Shown: positions 1 through 7,612 of the stretch, piece by piece | Layout: each line of letters starts with the position of its first letter | How positions within the stretch are numbered: position 1 is the first letter of the stretch | Source: Nannocystis bainbridge | GTDB lineage: Bacteria; Myxococcota_A; Polyangia; Nannocystales; Nannocystaceae | Assembly (NCBI RefSeq): GCF_028368995.1 | Contig: NZ_JAQNDL010000001.1 | Span: forward strand, 1,798,001-1,862,000 | Reading direction: 5' to 3' | DNA: 64,000 bases | Notes under the pieces: model-generated | Databases searched by the model: none | Seen by the model: only the letters and a program-made list of their open reading frames with translations | What the model was told of the DNA's origin: nothing | Program-made: the position numbers and the translations under genes

Positions 1-1422
1 GCCGCGGCCGCCACCGGCCACCGCCCGTTCGGCGCCGAGCTGGCGCTGTCACGCGGCCGCGCCCTCCTCGCCAGCGACCCCGCGGCCGCCGACGAGGCCC
101 TCACCACCGCCTTCCGCGAGGGCCTGCGCAGCGGCCACGACCGCGTCGCCACCGAGGCCCTGGCCCGGCGCCTGTTCGTGCGCGGCTACCGGTTCGGCCG
201 CCCCGAAGCCGCCGCCGCCGATCACGAGGTCGCCCTCGCCCTGCTCGATCGCATCGGCGATCGCGGGGCCCTGCGCGGCGAGCTGCTCAACAACGCCGGC
301 GCCGTCGCGCTCGGCCAGGGCGCGTGGGCCCGCGCCGAGGCCTTGCTGGTCGCCGCCGTCGCCGCCAAGACCGCCGCGCTCGGCCCCGACGCCGGTGAGC
401 TGGTCTACACCCTCGCCAACCTCGGCACCCTGCGCAACGACCTCTATCGCACCGGCGCGGCCACCCAGGCCCTGCAGGCCGCCCTGGCGATCGGCGAGCG
501 GGCCTTCGGCGCGGCCCACCCGACCACCCTGCTGGTGCGCGCCAACCTCGGCATGGCCCAGCTCAAGCACCGCCGCCTCGCCGACGCCGAGTCGACCCTC
601 CTGGCCGTGCGCGCCGCCGCCGAGGCTCGCCCCGACCCCGACCACGCCGCCCTGGCCTTCGTCGAGCAGCAGCTGGCGTGGCTGGCCCTCGTGCGCCGCC
701 GCCCGGCCGTCGCCCGCGACCACCTCGCCCTCGCCGAGACCCTGCTGCTCGGCCGCGACGACCCGCTCGCGCTCGCCAACATCGCCGCGCTCGCGGCCCA
801 CGCCGCCGCCCTGCTCGGCGACCGCGACGCCACCTGGCAGCACCACGCCCGCGCCGAGGCCCTGCTGACCCAGGCCCTGCCGCCCGACCACGCCCGCCGC
901 CGCGACCTCGAGTGCGACCGCGCCGAGCTCGAGCTGACGCTCGGCCGCCCCGCCGAGGCCCTGGCCAGCGCGCGAGCCACCGCCCACGCCCTGGCCCGCG
1001 CGCCGAGCCAGGCCCTCCTGCTGGCCCGCGCCCACGAGCTCGAGGCGCGCGCCTGCCAGGCCCTCGGCCGCGCCGACGAGGCCCTGCTCGCCAGCGAGGC
1101 CGCCGTCGCCGTGCTCGCCGAGGTCGTCGCCGAGGACAACCCGCGCACCGCCGGGGCCCTGGCGCAGCTCGGCGTCAGCGAGGCCGCCGCGGGCCGCCCC
1201 GAGCAGGCCCGCGCCCACCTGGAGCGCGCCGAGCAGATCTACGTCGCCGCCGCCGACCCCGACCTGCCGGCGCTGGCCCGGCTCCGCTTCGACCGCGCCA
1301 GGCTCGTCGCCGACCCGTCCCAGGCCCGCCAGCTGGCCGAGACCGCCCTCGCCACGCTCGCCTCGGCCGACAATCACGAAGCCGAAGCCGAAGCCGTCCG
1401 CACCTGGCTCGCAACCCACTGA
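1..1422 (+). CDS. TPR-repeat protein, C-terminal part (5' end outside window)
   Basis: The reading frame is open from the first base, so this is the C-terminal 473 residues of a longer protein. The visible part is almost entirely Ala/Leu-rich amphipathic helices with the pattern of tetratricopeptide repeats, for example the stretch around nt 450-560 with 'AFGAAHPTTLLVRANLG', typical of the TPR_12 class. No catalytic motif is visible. In myxobacteria such long TPR arrays are commonly the C-terminal half of Hanks-type Ser/Thr kinases. That would make it a signalling kinase with a protein-binding tail, but the kinase domain would lie outside the window, so this is inference. A GTG at 178 is internal and is not the start. 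Confidence is high for TPR and low for kinase. Confidence 0.8.
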   Translation, partial: AAAATGHRPFGAELALSRGRALLASDPAAADEALTTAFREGLRSGHDRVATEALARRLFVRGYRFGRPEAAAADHEVALALLDRIGDRGALRGELLNNAGAVALGQGAWARAEALLVAAVAAKTAALGPDAGELVYTLANLGTLRNDLYRTGAATQALQAALAIGERAFGAAHPTTLLVRANLGMAQLKHRRLADAESTLLAVRAAAEARPDPDHAALAFVEQQLAWLALVRRRPAVARDHLALAETLLLGRDDPLALANIAALAAHAAALLGDRDATWQHHARAEALLTQALPPDHARRRDLECDRAELELTLGRPAEALASARATAHALARAPSQALLLARAHELEARACQALGRADEALLASEAAVAVLAEVVAEDNPRTAGALAQLGVSEAAAGRPEQARAHLERAEQIYVAAADPDLPALARLRFDRARLVADPSQARQLAETALATLASADNHEAEAEAVRTWLATH

Positions 1423-1493
1423 CTCGCTCCACGCGATCGCTCCGCGCCCGCTCCGCGTCCCGTCCGACGCGAATCACTCCGCGAGCGCATCAG

Positions 1494-1608
1494 CGAACGA
1501 CCTCGCATCCTCGGTCCTCGCCGCATCACTCGCGCGATCGCTCCGCATCACCGAACGACTCGCGCCCTCGGTCCTCGCTGCGTCACTCGGGCCATCGCTC
1601 CGCATCAC
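1494..1608. repeat. Imperfect tandem repeat, two copies of about 57 bp
   Basis: Copy one (1494-1551, 58 bp) and copy two (1552-1608, 57 bp) both start with CGAACGAC, share CCTCGGTCCTCG in the middle and end with ATCGCTCCGCATCAC. A third, degraded copy seems to start at 1609. The array sits in the 362-bp non-coding stretch after the TPR gene, which otherwise contains no gene. It could be a decayed duplicated spacer or a structured RNA element. Confidence 0.7.
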
Positions 1609-1743
1609 CGAGTGACCCGCGCATCACCCGGGCGCTCGCCGGTTGTCGTCCGCGCCGCCACGCCCCCGCCTCGCGCGTCGACCGGCCGACCACAACCTGC
1701 TCGCAAACCGAGGGAGCAGCCCCCGCCGCCCCTTCGCCGCGCG

Positions 1744-1758
1744 TGGCACGGGCGCTGC
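1744..1758 (+). promoter_or_regulatory. Candidate sigma54 (-24/-12) promoter
   Basis: The sequence TGGCACGGGCGCTGC matches the sigma54 consensus TGGCAC-N5-TTGC at all positions but one (C for the first T of TTGC). The GG and GC pairs are at the exact 12-nt offset. Transcription would begin near 1770, about 15 nt before the ATG at 1785. This is a pattern match only; no enhancer site was identified. Confidence 0.45.
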
Positions 1759-1784
1759 ACTGGCGGTCCGCGAGAGCCCAACCC

Positions 1785-4121
1785 ATGCATCCTCGATCTT
1801 CGCGTCTCATCACCACCGTCAGCCTCGCCGTCGTCGCCGCCTGCGACCCCGAGCACGCCCCGGAGCCGGCTCCTACCGCGCGTGAAGCCTTCCTCACCGC
1901 CACCCCCGGCCTCGACTGCCTCGACGACCTCAAGCTGCGCCTGCACCACGACGACGGCACCGTCGACGTCACCAGCGACCTCGAGCTCGGCCTCGGTGAG
2001 CTCGCCCGCCCGCGCGACCTCGTCGAGCTCTCCTTCACCGTCACCCCCGCCTGCGCCGCCGATCACCGCCGCCTCACCCTCGCCGCCTACACCACGCAGG
2101 GCATCGGCCTCGGCCTCAACCCCGCCTATCCGCCGACCGCCTTCGACGTCCACACCACCCGCCTCGGCGGCGGCGACGGCTACCTCCTGCGCGCGCGCCT
2201 GCCGGACTGCCACTACGAGCTCGACCTCGCCTTCGGCGAGCCCATCGATGTCCAGCGCACGTACAAGGACACCTACGCCGCCGAGTCGCGGCTGATCTTC
2301 TCCGCCATCGGCGGCGACGAAAATTGTGACGAGGCCCCGCTCGCCGTCGATCGCTTCGATCCGGTCGAAGCCGGCTGGGGCGACGCGCCCGTGTCGGCCC
2401 ATTTCGGCTGGCGGCTCGACGCCGATCCCGCAGCCCAGCTGCGCTGCGAGCTCGACCTCGACGGCGACGGTCAGCCCGACCAGATCCTCGAGCCCTGCGA
2501 CCACACCACGGAGCTGATCAAGACCGCCGCGCTACCGCAGTGGACCTACGGCGTCGGCAAGCACCAGCCCGAGCTCGTCGTCACCGACGGTCAGCGGCGG
2601 GCCTGGGCCGGCACCGACATCTACGCCAACCACCTCGACTACAAGCCCGAAGTCCGGTTCCTCGAGGACCGGCCCGATTTCCTCGGCGCCGACATCACCG
2701 TCGCGCCTGCGCCCGACCTCAGCACGGTCGTCCTCCACTTCAAGGACGCCGGCACCCTCCCCGACGTCACCCCGGGCGAGATCGTCGTCGGTCACGGCGG
2801 CCCGCGCGGCTACATGCTGCGCGTCGAAGGCGTCACGATCGTCGACGCCGACCTCGAGCTCACCGGCCTCCCGGTCGGCCTCGACGATGTCCTCGCCGGC
2901 GGCTTCTTCGGCGCGCGCGACCTGCAGATCGACACCTCCCAGGCCCGCTGCGTCGAGGAGCCCTGCCCCGACGAGATCGTCCCCGCGCTCGACTTCCCCG
3001 CCAGCCTCGACGAGCCCGCGCCCGCCAAGCTCGCGCTCGACCAGGTCGTTCACCAGACCGAGCCCGCGCCCAACGGCCCCAAGTTCGTGTTCAAGGTCAC
3101 CGAAAACGGCGAGCTGCACCTCCAGCCCGGCCTCGAGATCGAGCGCTTCGAGCTCGACGTCGGCTTCTTCAGCATCCCCCACGCCGACCTCGCCATCGCG
3201 CCGGCGCTCGACATCACCATCGTCGTCAAGGCCGCGCTCACCCACTCGCTGGCGTTCGGCGAGATTTACCTCGGCACCTTGCCGCTCGCCGTCCCGCTGT
3301 CGGTCATGTTGCAGCCCGAGCTGCAGCTCGCCGCCGCCCTCAAGTTCACCGGCACGCTTCAGGCCCGCGGCCGCGCCAGCGCCGTCAAGGATCACACCGG
3401 CTGGCGCACCGACCTCGAGACCAACGTCGGCGGCTTCCTCGACACCTTCGGCGCCGCCATCGGCCCCGAAGTCCGGGCCACCTTGCTCGCCAAATTCGTC
3501 CTGACGCTCGGCTTCCTCGACGGCCCTTACATCGCCCCGCTGGCCAGCGTCGGCCTGCGCCACACCCTCGGCCACTCCCAGTGCGACACCTGCAACCAGG
3601 CCTTCTGGGAGGGCGGCGCCGAGTTCGGGTGGAGAGCGTTCGGCGCGGCGCTGTTCGATCCGATCAAGGTCATCCTCGCCGCCGGCGAGATCTGGAAGGA
3701 GTGCAACCCCACCTTCTGCGAGCCGCTCACCGGCGGCCCCGTCATCGTCAGCCCGCGCGACGGCGTCCTCCTCGATTGTCAGCAGTACCCACGCTTCAAG
3801 TTCCGGGCGCCCGGGGCCGCCACCACCGAGGACGTGAACAGCCCGCACCAGTTCATCATCGCCATCGAGGCCGACCACCAGATCCACGGCCCCTACGAGT
3901 ACGAGATCGACACCGCCTTCCGCGGCGGCCAGCCCGAATGGGACATCCAGTGCGTCCCGATCGGCGACGAAGGCTGGGGCGAGTGCACCTACACGCCGGC
4001 CGACAACCCGTGCCACCTCCACTCCGGTTCGAACTGGTCGAATCATTCGTGGCGCGTCACGGCCCACGTCCCGCCCGCCAGCGGCAGCCCCACCGCCAGC
4101 GCCACCTACGACGTGCCCTGA
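1785..4121 (+). CDS. Large secreted lipoprotein of unknown function
   Basis: The protein has 778 residues. The start was chosen at ATG 1785 because it gives a lipoprotein signal peptide (Arg-containing n-region, hydrophobic SLAVVAAC, lipobox Cys20). The frame is open far upstream, but that part is low-complexity Arg/Pro translation. The mature protein should be lipid-anchored in the envelope. The body is acidic and beta-rich, with Cys pairs near residues 145-225 and near 595-650. The last ~110 residues, starting near 'GGPVIVSPRDGVLL', read like an Ig/fibronectin-type wall-binding module. No enzyme motif was recognised. It is a single gene with a candidate sigma54 promoter directly upstream, so expression may be conditional (inference). 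Confidence 0.8.
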   Translation: MHPRSSRLITTVSLAVVAACDPEHAPEPAPTAREAFLTATPGLDCLDDLKLRLHHDDGTVDVTSDLELGLGELARPRDLVELSFTVTPACAADHRRLTLAAYTTQGIGLGLNPAYPPTAFDVHTTRLGGGDGYLLRARLPDCHYELDLAFGEPIDVQRTYKDTYAAESRLIFSAIGGDENCDEAPLAVDRFDPVEAGWGDAPVSAHFGWRLDADPAAQLRCELDLDGDGQPDQILEPCDHTTELIKTAALPQWTYGVGKHQPELVVTDGQRRAWAGTDIYANHLDYKPEVRFLEDRPDFLGADITVAPAPDLSTVVLHFKDAGTLPDVTPGEIVVGHGGPRGYMLRVEGVTIVDADLELTGLPVGLDDVLAGGFFGARDLQIDTSQARCVEEPCPDEIVPALDFPASLDEPAPAKLALDQVVHQTEPAPNGPKFVFKVTENGELHLQPGLEIERFELDVGFFSIPHADLAIAPALDITIVVKAALTHSLAFGEIYLGTLPLAVPLSVMLQPELQLAAALKFTGTLQARGRASAVKDHTGWRTDLETNVGGFLDTFGAAIGPEVRATLLAKFVLTLGFLDGPYIAPLASVGLRHTLGHSQCDTCNQAFWEGGAEFGWRAFGAALFDPIKVILAAGEIWKECNPTFCEPLTGGPVIVSPRDGVLLDCQQYPRFKFRAPGAATTEDVNSPHQFIIAIEADHQIHGPYEYEIDTAFRGGQPEWDIQCVPIGDEGWGECTYTPADNPCHLHSGSNWSNHSWRVTAHVPPASGSPTASATYDVP

Positions 4122-4344
4122 ACTCGCAGCAATGCCCGACCGCGCCGCCTCGTCCTCTACCGCCTCGACGCTACCCGCATGCACGCGGCCTGGAGAGCCT
4201 ACTGCGACGCGGGGATCGACTACCTCCGCAAGCGCGTCTTCCCCTGGAACGCCAAGTTCATCGAGGCCAAGGGCCAACGGCGAGGCCGACAACATGAACC
4301 TCGAGGGCTTCTTTGGCAGCGCCGTGTACTACGGGGTCGGCTAG
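4122..4344 (+). pseudogene. Frameshifted 3' remnant of an unknown gene
   Basis: Directly after the lipoprotein stop there is a coding-like stretch with G/C at nearly all third positions. Frame 3 (from about 4140) reads '...MHAAWRAYCDAGIDYLRKRVF...FIEAKG'. Near 4268 the sensible reading moves to frame 1, '...NMNLEGFFGSAVYYGVG', ending at TAG 4342-4344. Neither half has a start or a ribosome binding site. I read this as the 3' end of a lost gene broken by an indel. The family is unknown. Confidence 0.45.
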
Positions 4345-4510
4345 GGCCGTCCTGGCCAGCTCGCCCGTGGCTGGATCGACGACGGCGTAGTAGGTGCCCG
4401 GTCCGCGGCCAGCGAGGTTCGGATCGACCTTGGTGACAACCGTCTCGCGGAGTACGCCGCGGACGATGACGGTGCGATCGGAGAGCGCGTAGACGCCGTG
4501 GACATCGGCG
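4345..4510 (-). pseudogene. Coding-like remnant on the opposite strand
   Basis: On the minus strand, about 55 codons read 'VHGVYALSDRTVIVRGVL', then a segment containing 'TYYAVVDPATGELART', with high third-position GC and normal protein composition. There is no convincing start. Downstream, the frame runs into the antisense of the plus-strand remnant. It may be the tail of a lost gene convergent with that remnant. I recognise no family; a short lipoprotein starting further upstream cannot be excluded. Confidence 0.35.
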
Positions 4511-4737
4511 CGAGCCGGTCCCGCGGAGCAGCCTGCCCGGGGGGCGGTTCGGCCGGGGTTTTTTCCAGCGTTGGCGCTGACGGCGGACGGCGCGTCTCCT
4601 GCGCCCAGGCGCGCCGCGTCCGGGCGACGATGCGGCGGGCGGGAGTTGCTCCCTGCGCCCGCCGCCCGGCAGGAGCGCGGGCTCGCCCATCGCCGGAGTT
4701 TGGTCCATACGATCCGGGCCTGCACGCCCGTGTGCCC

Positions 4738-6066
4738 ATGGCCGATCTTTCCGACTCCACCTCCGGCGAGCGCGCGACCGAACCGCCGCTGTTCCTGGCG
4801 CTGACGCGGCTGCTCGCGCTGCCGGTCACGTCGGTCCGCGAAACCCTCGTCGAGGCCTGCGAGGTCGTAGCCTCGGTGATCGAGACCGATAAGGTGGACG
4901 CGTTCCTGCACGACGCCGCCCGCGATTCGCTGGTGGCGCTCGGGACCAATGATTCGCCGATGTCCCGCCTCCAGCGTGCTCTCGGCCTCGATTACATGCC
5001 GCTCAGCAACGGGGGCCGCGCCGCCGAGGTGTTCCAGACCGGCAAGCGCCACCTGTGCGACGACGTGCAGGCCGACCCCGGCGAGCTGCAGGGGATCAAG
5101 GAGGGGCTCAAGGTGCAGTCGTCGATCGCCGTGCCCATCGAGGTGCAAGGCAAGCGCCGCGGGGTGCTGATGGTGGCGGCCGCGACCCGAAACAAGTACC
5201 GCTGGAGCGACCTCGAGTTCCTGGCCGCCGTGGCCCACTGGGTCGGGGTGGTGACGCACCGCGCCGAGCTGGTCGAGGAGGCCACCCGCGTGGCCGCCGA
5301 GCGCGCGCGCCAGCGGACGGCCGAGGAGCTGGTCGCGGTCGTGGCGCACGACCTGCGCAACCTGATCACGCCGCTGGCCGCGCGGCTGGACGTGCTGACG
5401 GTGCGGGCGGAGGCAGAGGCGCGCGCGCCCGACGTCGACGAGCTGAGCAAGGCGAGCCGCGGGGTCGAGCGGCTGGCGCGGGTGCTGTCCAATCTCCTCA
5501 GCGTCGAGCGGATCGAGCGCGGCCTGTTCGACCTCCGGCTGCAGCTCGTCGACCTCGTCGAGCTCACCCGCGGCACCGCCGCGCTGTTCGCCACCGGCGG
5601 GCGGAGGATCGAGATCGAGGCGCCGCCGCAGGTGCTGGCGCGGGCCGACCCCGACGCGATGCGGCAGGCGCTCGAGAACCTGCTGCACAATGCGTCCTCC
5701 CACTCCCCCGAGGGGGCGGGGCTGTCGCTGACGATCCGCCGCGACCGCTTCGACGGCGCCAACTGGAGCCTCGTCCGCATCCGCGACTTCGGGCCCGGCA
5801 TCCCCGCCGAGCTCCTGCCGACGCTGTTCGACCGCTTCGCCCTCGGACCGAAGTCGTCCGGCCTCGGCCTCGGCCTCTACCTGGCCCGCAGCATCGTCCA
5901 GGCGCACGGCGGCACGCTGGTGGTCGAGCACGCGGACGGGCCCGGCGCCTGCTTTCGCCTGGCGCTGCCGATGTACGAGCCGACCGTCGGCGAGTCCGCC
6001 GAGGCGACGTGCGGTGGGCGCGAGGGCCGGCGCGAGGGCGACGGCGGGCCGGCTTCGCACACATGA
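4738..6066 (+). CDS. GAF-domain sensor histidine kinase
   Basis: A 442-residue soluble sensor kinase. Residues ~15-180 form a GAF domain ('SSIAVPIEVQGKRRGVLMV' is the typical late GAF strand pair). Then come a dimerisation/phosphoacceptor helix with His204 in VAHDLRNL, the N box (ALENLLHNA), the G1 box (DFGPGIP) and the G2 box (GLGLGLYLAR). No transmembrane segment is seen, so it should sense a cytosolic ligand or redox signal through GAF. ATG 4738 was chosen because codons upstream are atypical and GAF proteins start about here. There is no response regulator nearby, so it is an orphan kinase. The C-terminal ~25 residues are a Gly/Arg-rich tail. Confidence 0.9.
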   Translation: MADLSDSTSGERATEPPLFLALTRLLALPVTSVRETLVEACEVVASVIETDKVDAFLHDAARDSLVALGTNDSPMSRLQRALGLDYMPLSNGGRAAEVFQTGKRHLCDDVQADPGELQGIKEGLKVQSSIAVPIEVQGKRRGVLMVAAATRNKYRWSDLEFLAAVAHWVGVVTHRAELVEEATRVAAERARQRTAEELVAVVAHDLRNLITPLAARLDVLTVRAEAEARAPDVDELSKASRGVERLARVLSNLLSVERIERGLFDLRLQLVDLVELTRGTAALFATGGRRIEIEAPPQVLARADPDAMRQALENLLHNASSHSPEGAGLSLTIRRDRFDGANWSLVRIRDFGPGIPAELLPTLFDRFALGPKSSGLGLGLYLARSIVQAHGGTLVVEHADGPGACFRLALPMYEPTVGESAEATCGGREGRREGDGGPASHT

Positions 6067-6081
6067 GAGGAGGCTGGCCGG

Positions 6082-6441
6082 GTGTCCATCGCCGTAAATA
6101 CCGATGACGACGGCTCCGGGGTCGGTCTCGTCACCGTCGACGAGGCGGTGGTCGCCGAGTTGAGGTTCGCCGAAGGATCGGCGGCCTGGGAGACAGCGGA
6201 CTTCTCGGCCCTCGGTCCTGCGCAGGCGCAGGCGGTCGCCGCCAGTATCGTGCAGGTCTGGCATGAAGACGCGGTCATCGAGGCGGCGCTGATCGGCGCT
6301 GCGCGTGGCGTCGGATCGTGGGAGCGCCGGTCACTCGGACCCGAGCAAGGGTCGCTCCCACCGAGCTCGCGGTCCGGAAGCTCGACGAACCGGTCACCAT
6401 CGGGCACACGCGCCGCTGAACCGCCGACGAGGCGGGCGTGA
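6082..6441 (+). CDS. Small acidic protein of unknown function, possibly frameshifted at its 3' end
   Basis: A 119-residue ORF with GTG start and a strong ribosome binding site (AGAGGAGG at 6066-6073) overlapping the end of the histidine kinase gene, so the two are probably co-transcribed. The first ~75 residues look genuine (acidic, 'FSALGPAQAQAVAASIVQVWHEDAVIEAALI'-type helices, split here by composition). The last ~40 residues are Ser/Arg-rich and unlikely. In the frame starting at 6303 the sequence reads more naturally (VAPTELAVRKLDEPVTIGH) and ends at 6420, suggesting a frameshift near 6300. The family is unknown. It could be a partner of the kinase. Confidence 0.55.
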   Translation: MSIAVNTDDDGSGVGLVTVDEAVVAELRFAEGSAAWETADFSALGPAQAQAVAASIVQVWHEDAVIEAALIGAARGVGSWERRSLGPEQGSLPPSSRSGSSTNRSPSGTRAAEPPTRRA

Positions 6442-6475
6442 CAGCGCTCGTCGGCCGGGGTAGGCTTGACGGGCC

Positions 6476-7579
6476 ATGCGTCGTCTCGCCCCCGCCGCTG
6501 CCCTCGCGCTCGCCTGCGGGACAGACAGCCCGCCGGCGTTCTCGACGGGCCCGGGCGTGACCTCCGTGGCGCACACCTCGACCAGCTCGGGCAGCACGAC
6601 GACGTCGACCTCGACGTCGAGCTCGACCAGCGGCGGCGCCGAGGACAGCGCCGCCGCGAGCAGCTCGGGCGCGGCGTCGACGTTCGACATGCAGCTGCCG
6701 CCCGACCTCGGCGACCCGACGCCCGCGGGCTGCAAGGGCAAGATCGATTTCGTGTTCGCGATCTCTGCCCTCGGGACGATGAAGACCGAGCAGGACCAAC
6801 TGGTCGCCAGCCTGCCCGGCTTCATGGAGACGATCGCCGACGACTTCGCCGGCTTCGACGCGCACGTCGTCTCGATCAACACCGACGGCTCATGGCGGGG
6901 CACTCAGTGCGAGTCGCCCGACTTCTGCCTGAATATCGGCAACTGCGGTCAGCACGCGCTCAACTACGAGTGCGGCAAGTACGTCGAGCAGGTCTGGACT
7001 TGCGACAAGACCCTGGGCGCCGGACTCATCTTCAACGCCGGGGCCTACGCCTACAACAAGCCCTGCGACCTCTACGGCGGGAACCGCTACATCATCGACG
7101 GGGAGCCGGATCCGGTCGAAGCGTTCAAGTGCATCACGCAAGTGGGCACGTTTGGCAAGGATCCGCCCCTCGCCGACTCGCTCGTCGCAGCGCTGTCACC
7201 CGAGCTCAACGGGCCCGCGGGCTGCAACGCGGGTTTTCTGCGACCCGACGCGCTCCTGGTCTTCGTGTTCATCATGGACAACGAGGACGACGAGTCGATC
7301 CTGAGCCCGAAGAAGGCCCATGACGCCATCGTTGCGGCGAAGGGTGGCGACGAGGACGCCGTGGTCGCGCTCGCCATCGTGCCGCAACTGCTTCTCGACG
7401 AGCCTGTCCCGGGATGCACCTACAACGAGCCTCCCGGGCCGCAGCACCTCACCGACGTGATCGAGCTGTTCCCATACAACGACCAAGGCGACGTGTGCGC
7501 GGACGAGTATTCGACGTTCTTCAACGGCGCCGCCGCGAGCCTCGTTCACGAGGCGTGTAACAGCTTTATCCCGCAGTGA
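6476..7579 (+). CDS. vWA-like lipoprotein with degenerate MIDAS
   Basis: 367 residues. Signal peptide with lipobox ALALAC (Cys14), then a ~45-residue Ser/Thr linker, then a domain that follows the layout of myxobacterial von Willebrand A lipoproteins: first strand 'KIDFVFAISALGTMKTEQ', then LVASLPGFMETI, then a Cys-rich insertion at residues ~140-190. The usual MIDAS motif DxSxS is replaced by SALGT, so classical metal-dependent adhesion is unlikely. It should be anchored at the cell surface. It converges with the next gene (33 bp between stops). Family assignment is by pattern; ligand unknown. Confidence 0.75.
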   Translation: MRRLAPAAALALACGTDSPPAFSTGPGVTSVAHTSTSSGSTTTSTSTSSSTSGGAEDSAAASSSGAASTFDMQLPPDLGDPTPAGCKGKIDFVFAISALGTMKTEQDQLVASLPGFMETIADDFAGFDAHVVSINTDGSWRGTQCESPDFCLNIGNCGQHALNYECGKYVEQVWTCDKTLGAGLIFNAGAYAYNKPCDLYGGNRYIIDGEPDPVEAFKCITQVGTFGKDPPLADSLVAALSPELNGPAGCNAGFLRPDALLVFVFIMDNEDDESILSPKKAHDAIVAAKGGDEDAVVALAIVPQLLLDEPVPGCTYNEPPGPQHLTDVIELFPYNDQGDVCADEYSTFFNGAAASLVHEACNSFIPQ

Positions 7580-7612
7580 GCGCCCAGCGGGCGAAGCGCG
7601 ACCGGGCGGCGT

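Noticed and set aside
2532..4295. Long open frames on both strands overlapping the large lipoprotein
   Set aside because: Only the plus frame from 1785 has a signal peptide and balanced composition; the others are shadows.
7581..7593. CGCCC-AGC-GGGCG hairpin between convergent genes as terminator
   Set aside because: Five-bp stem without T-run in very GC-rich DNA; likely by chance.
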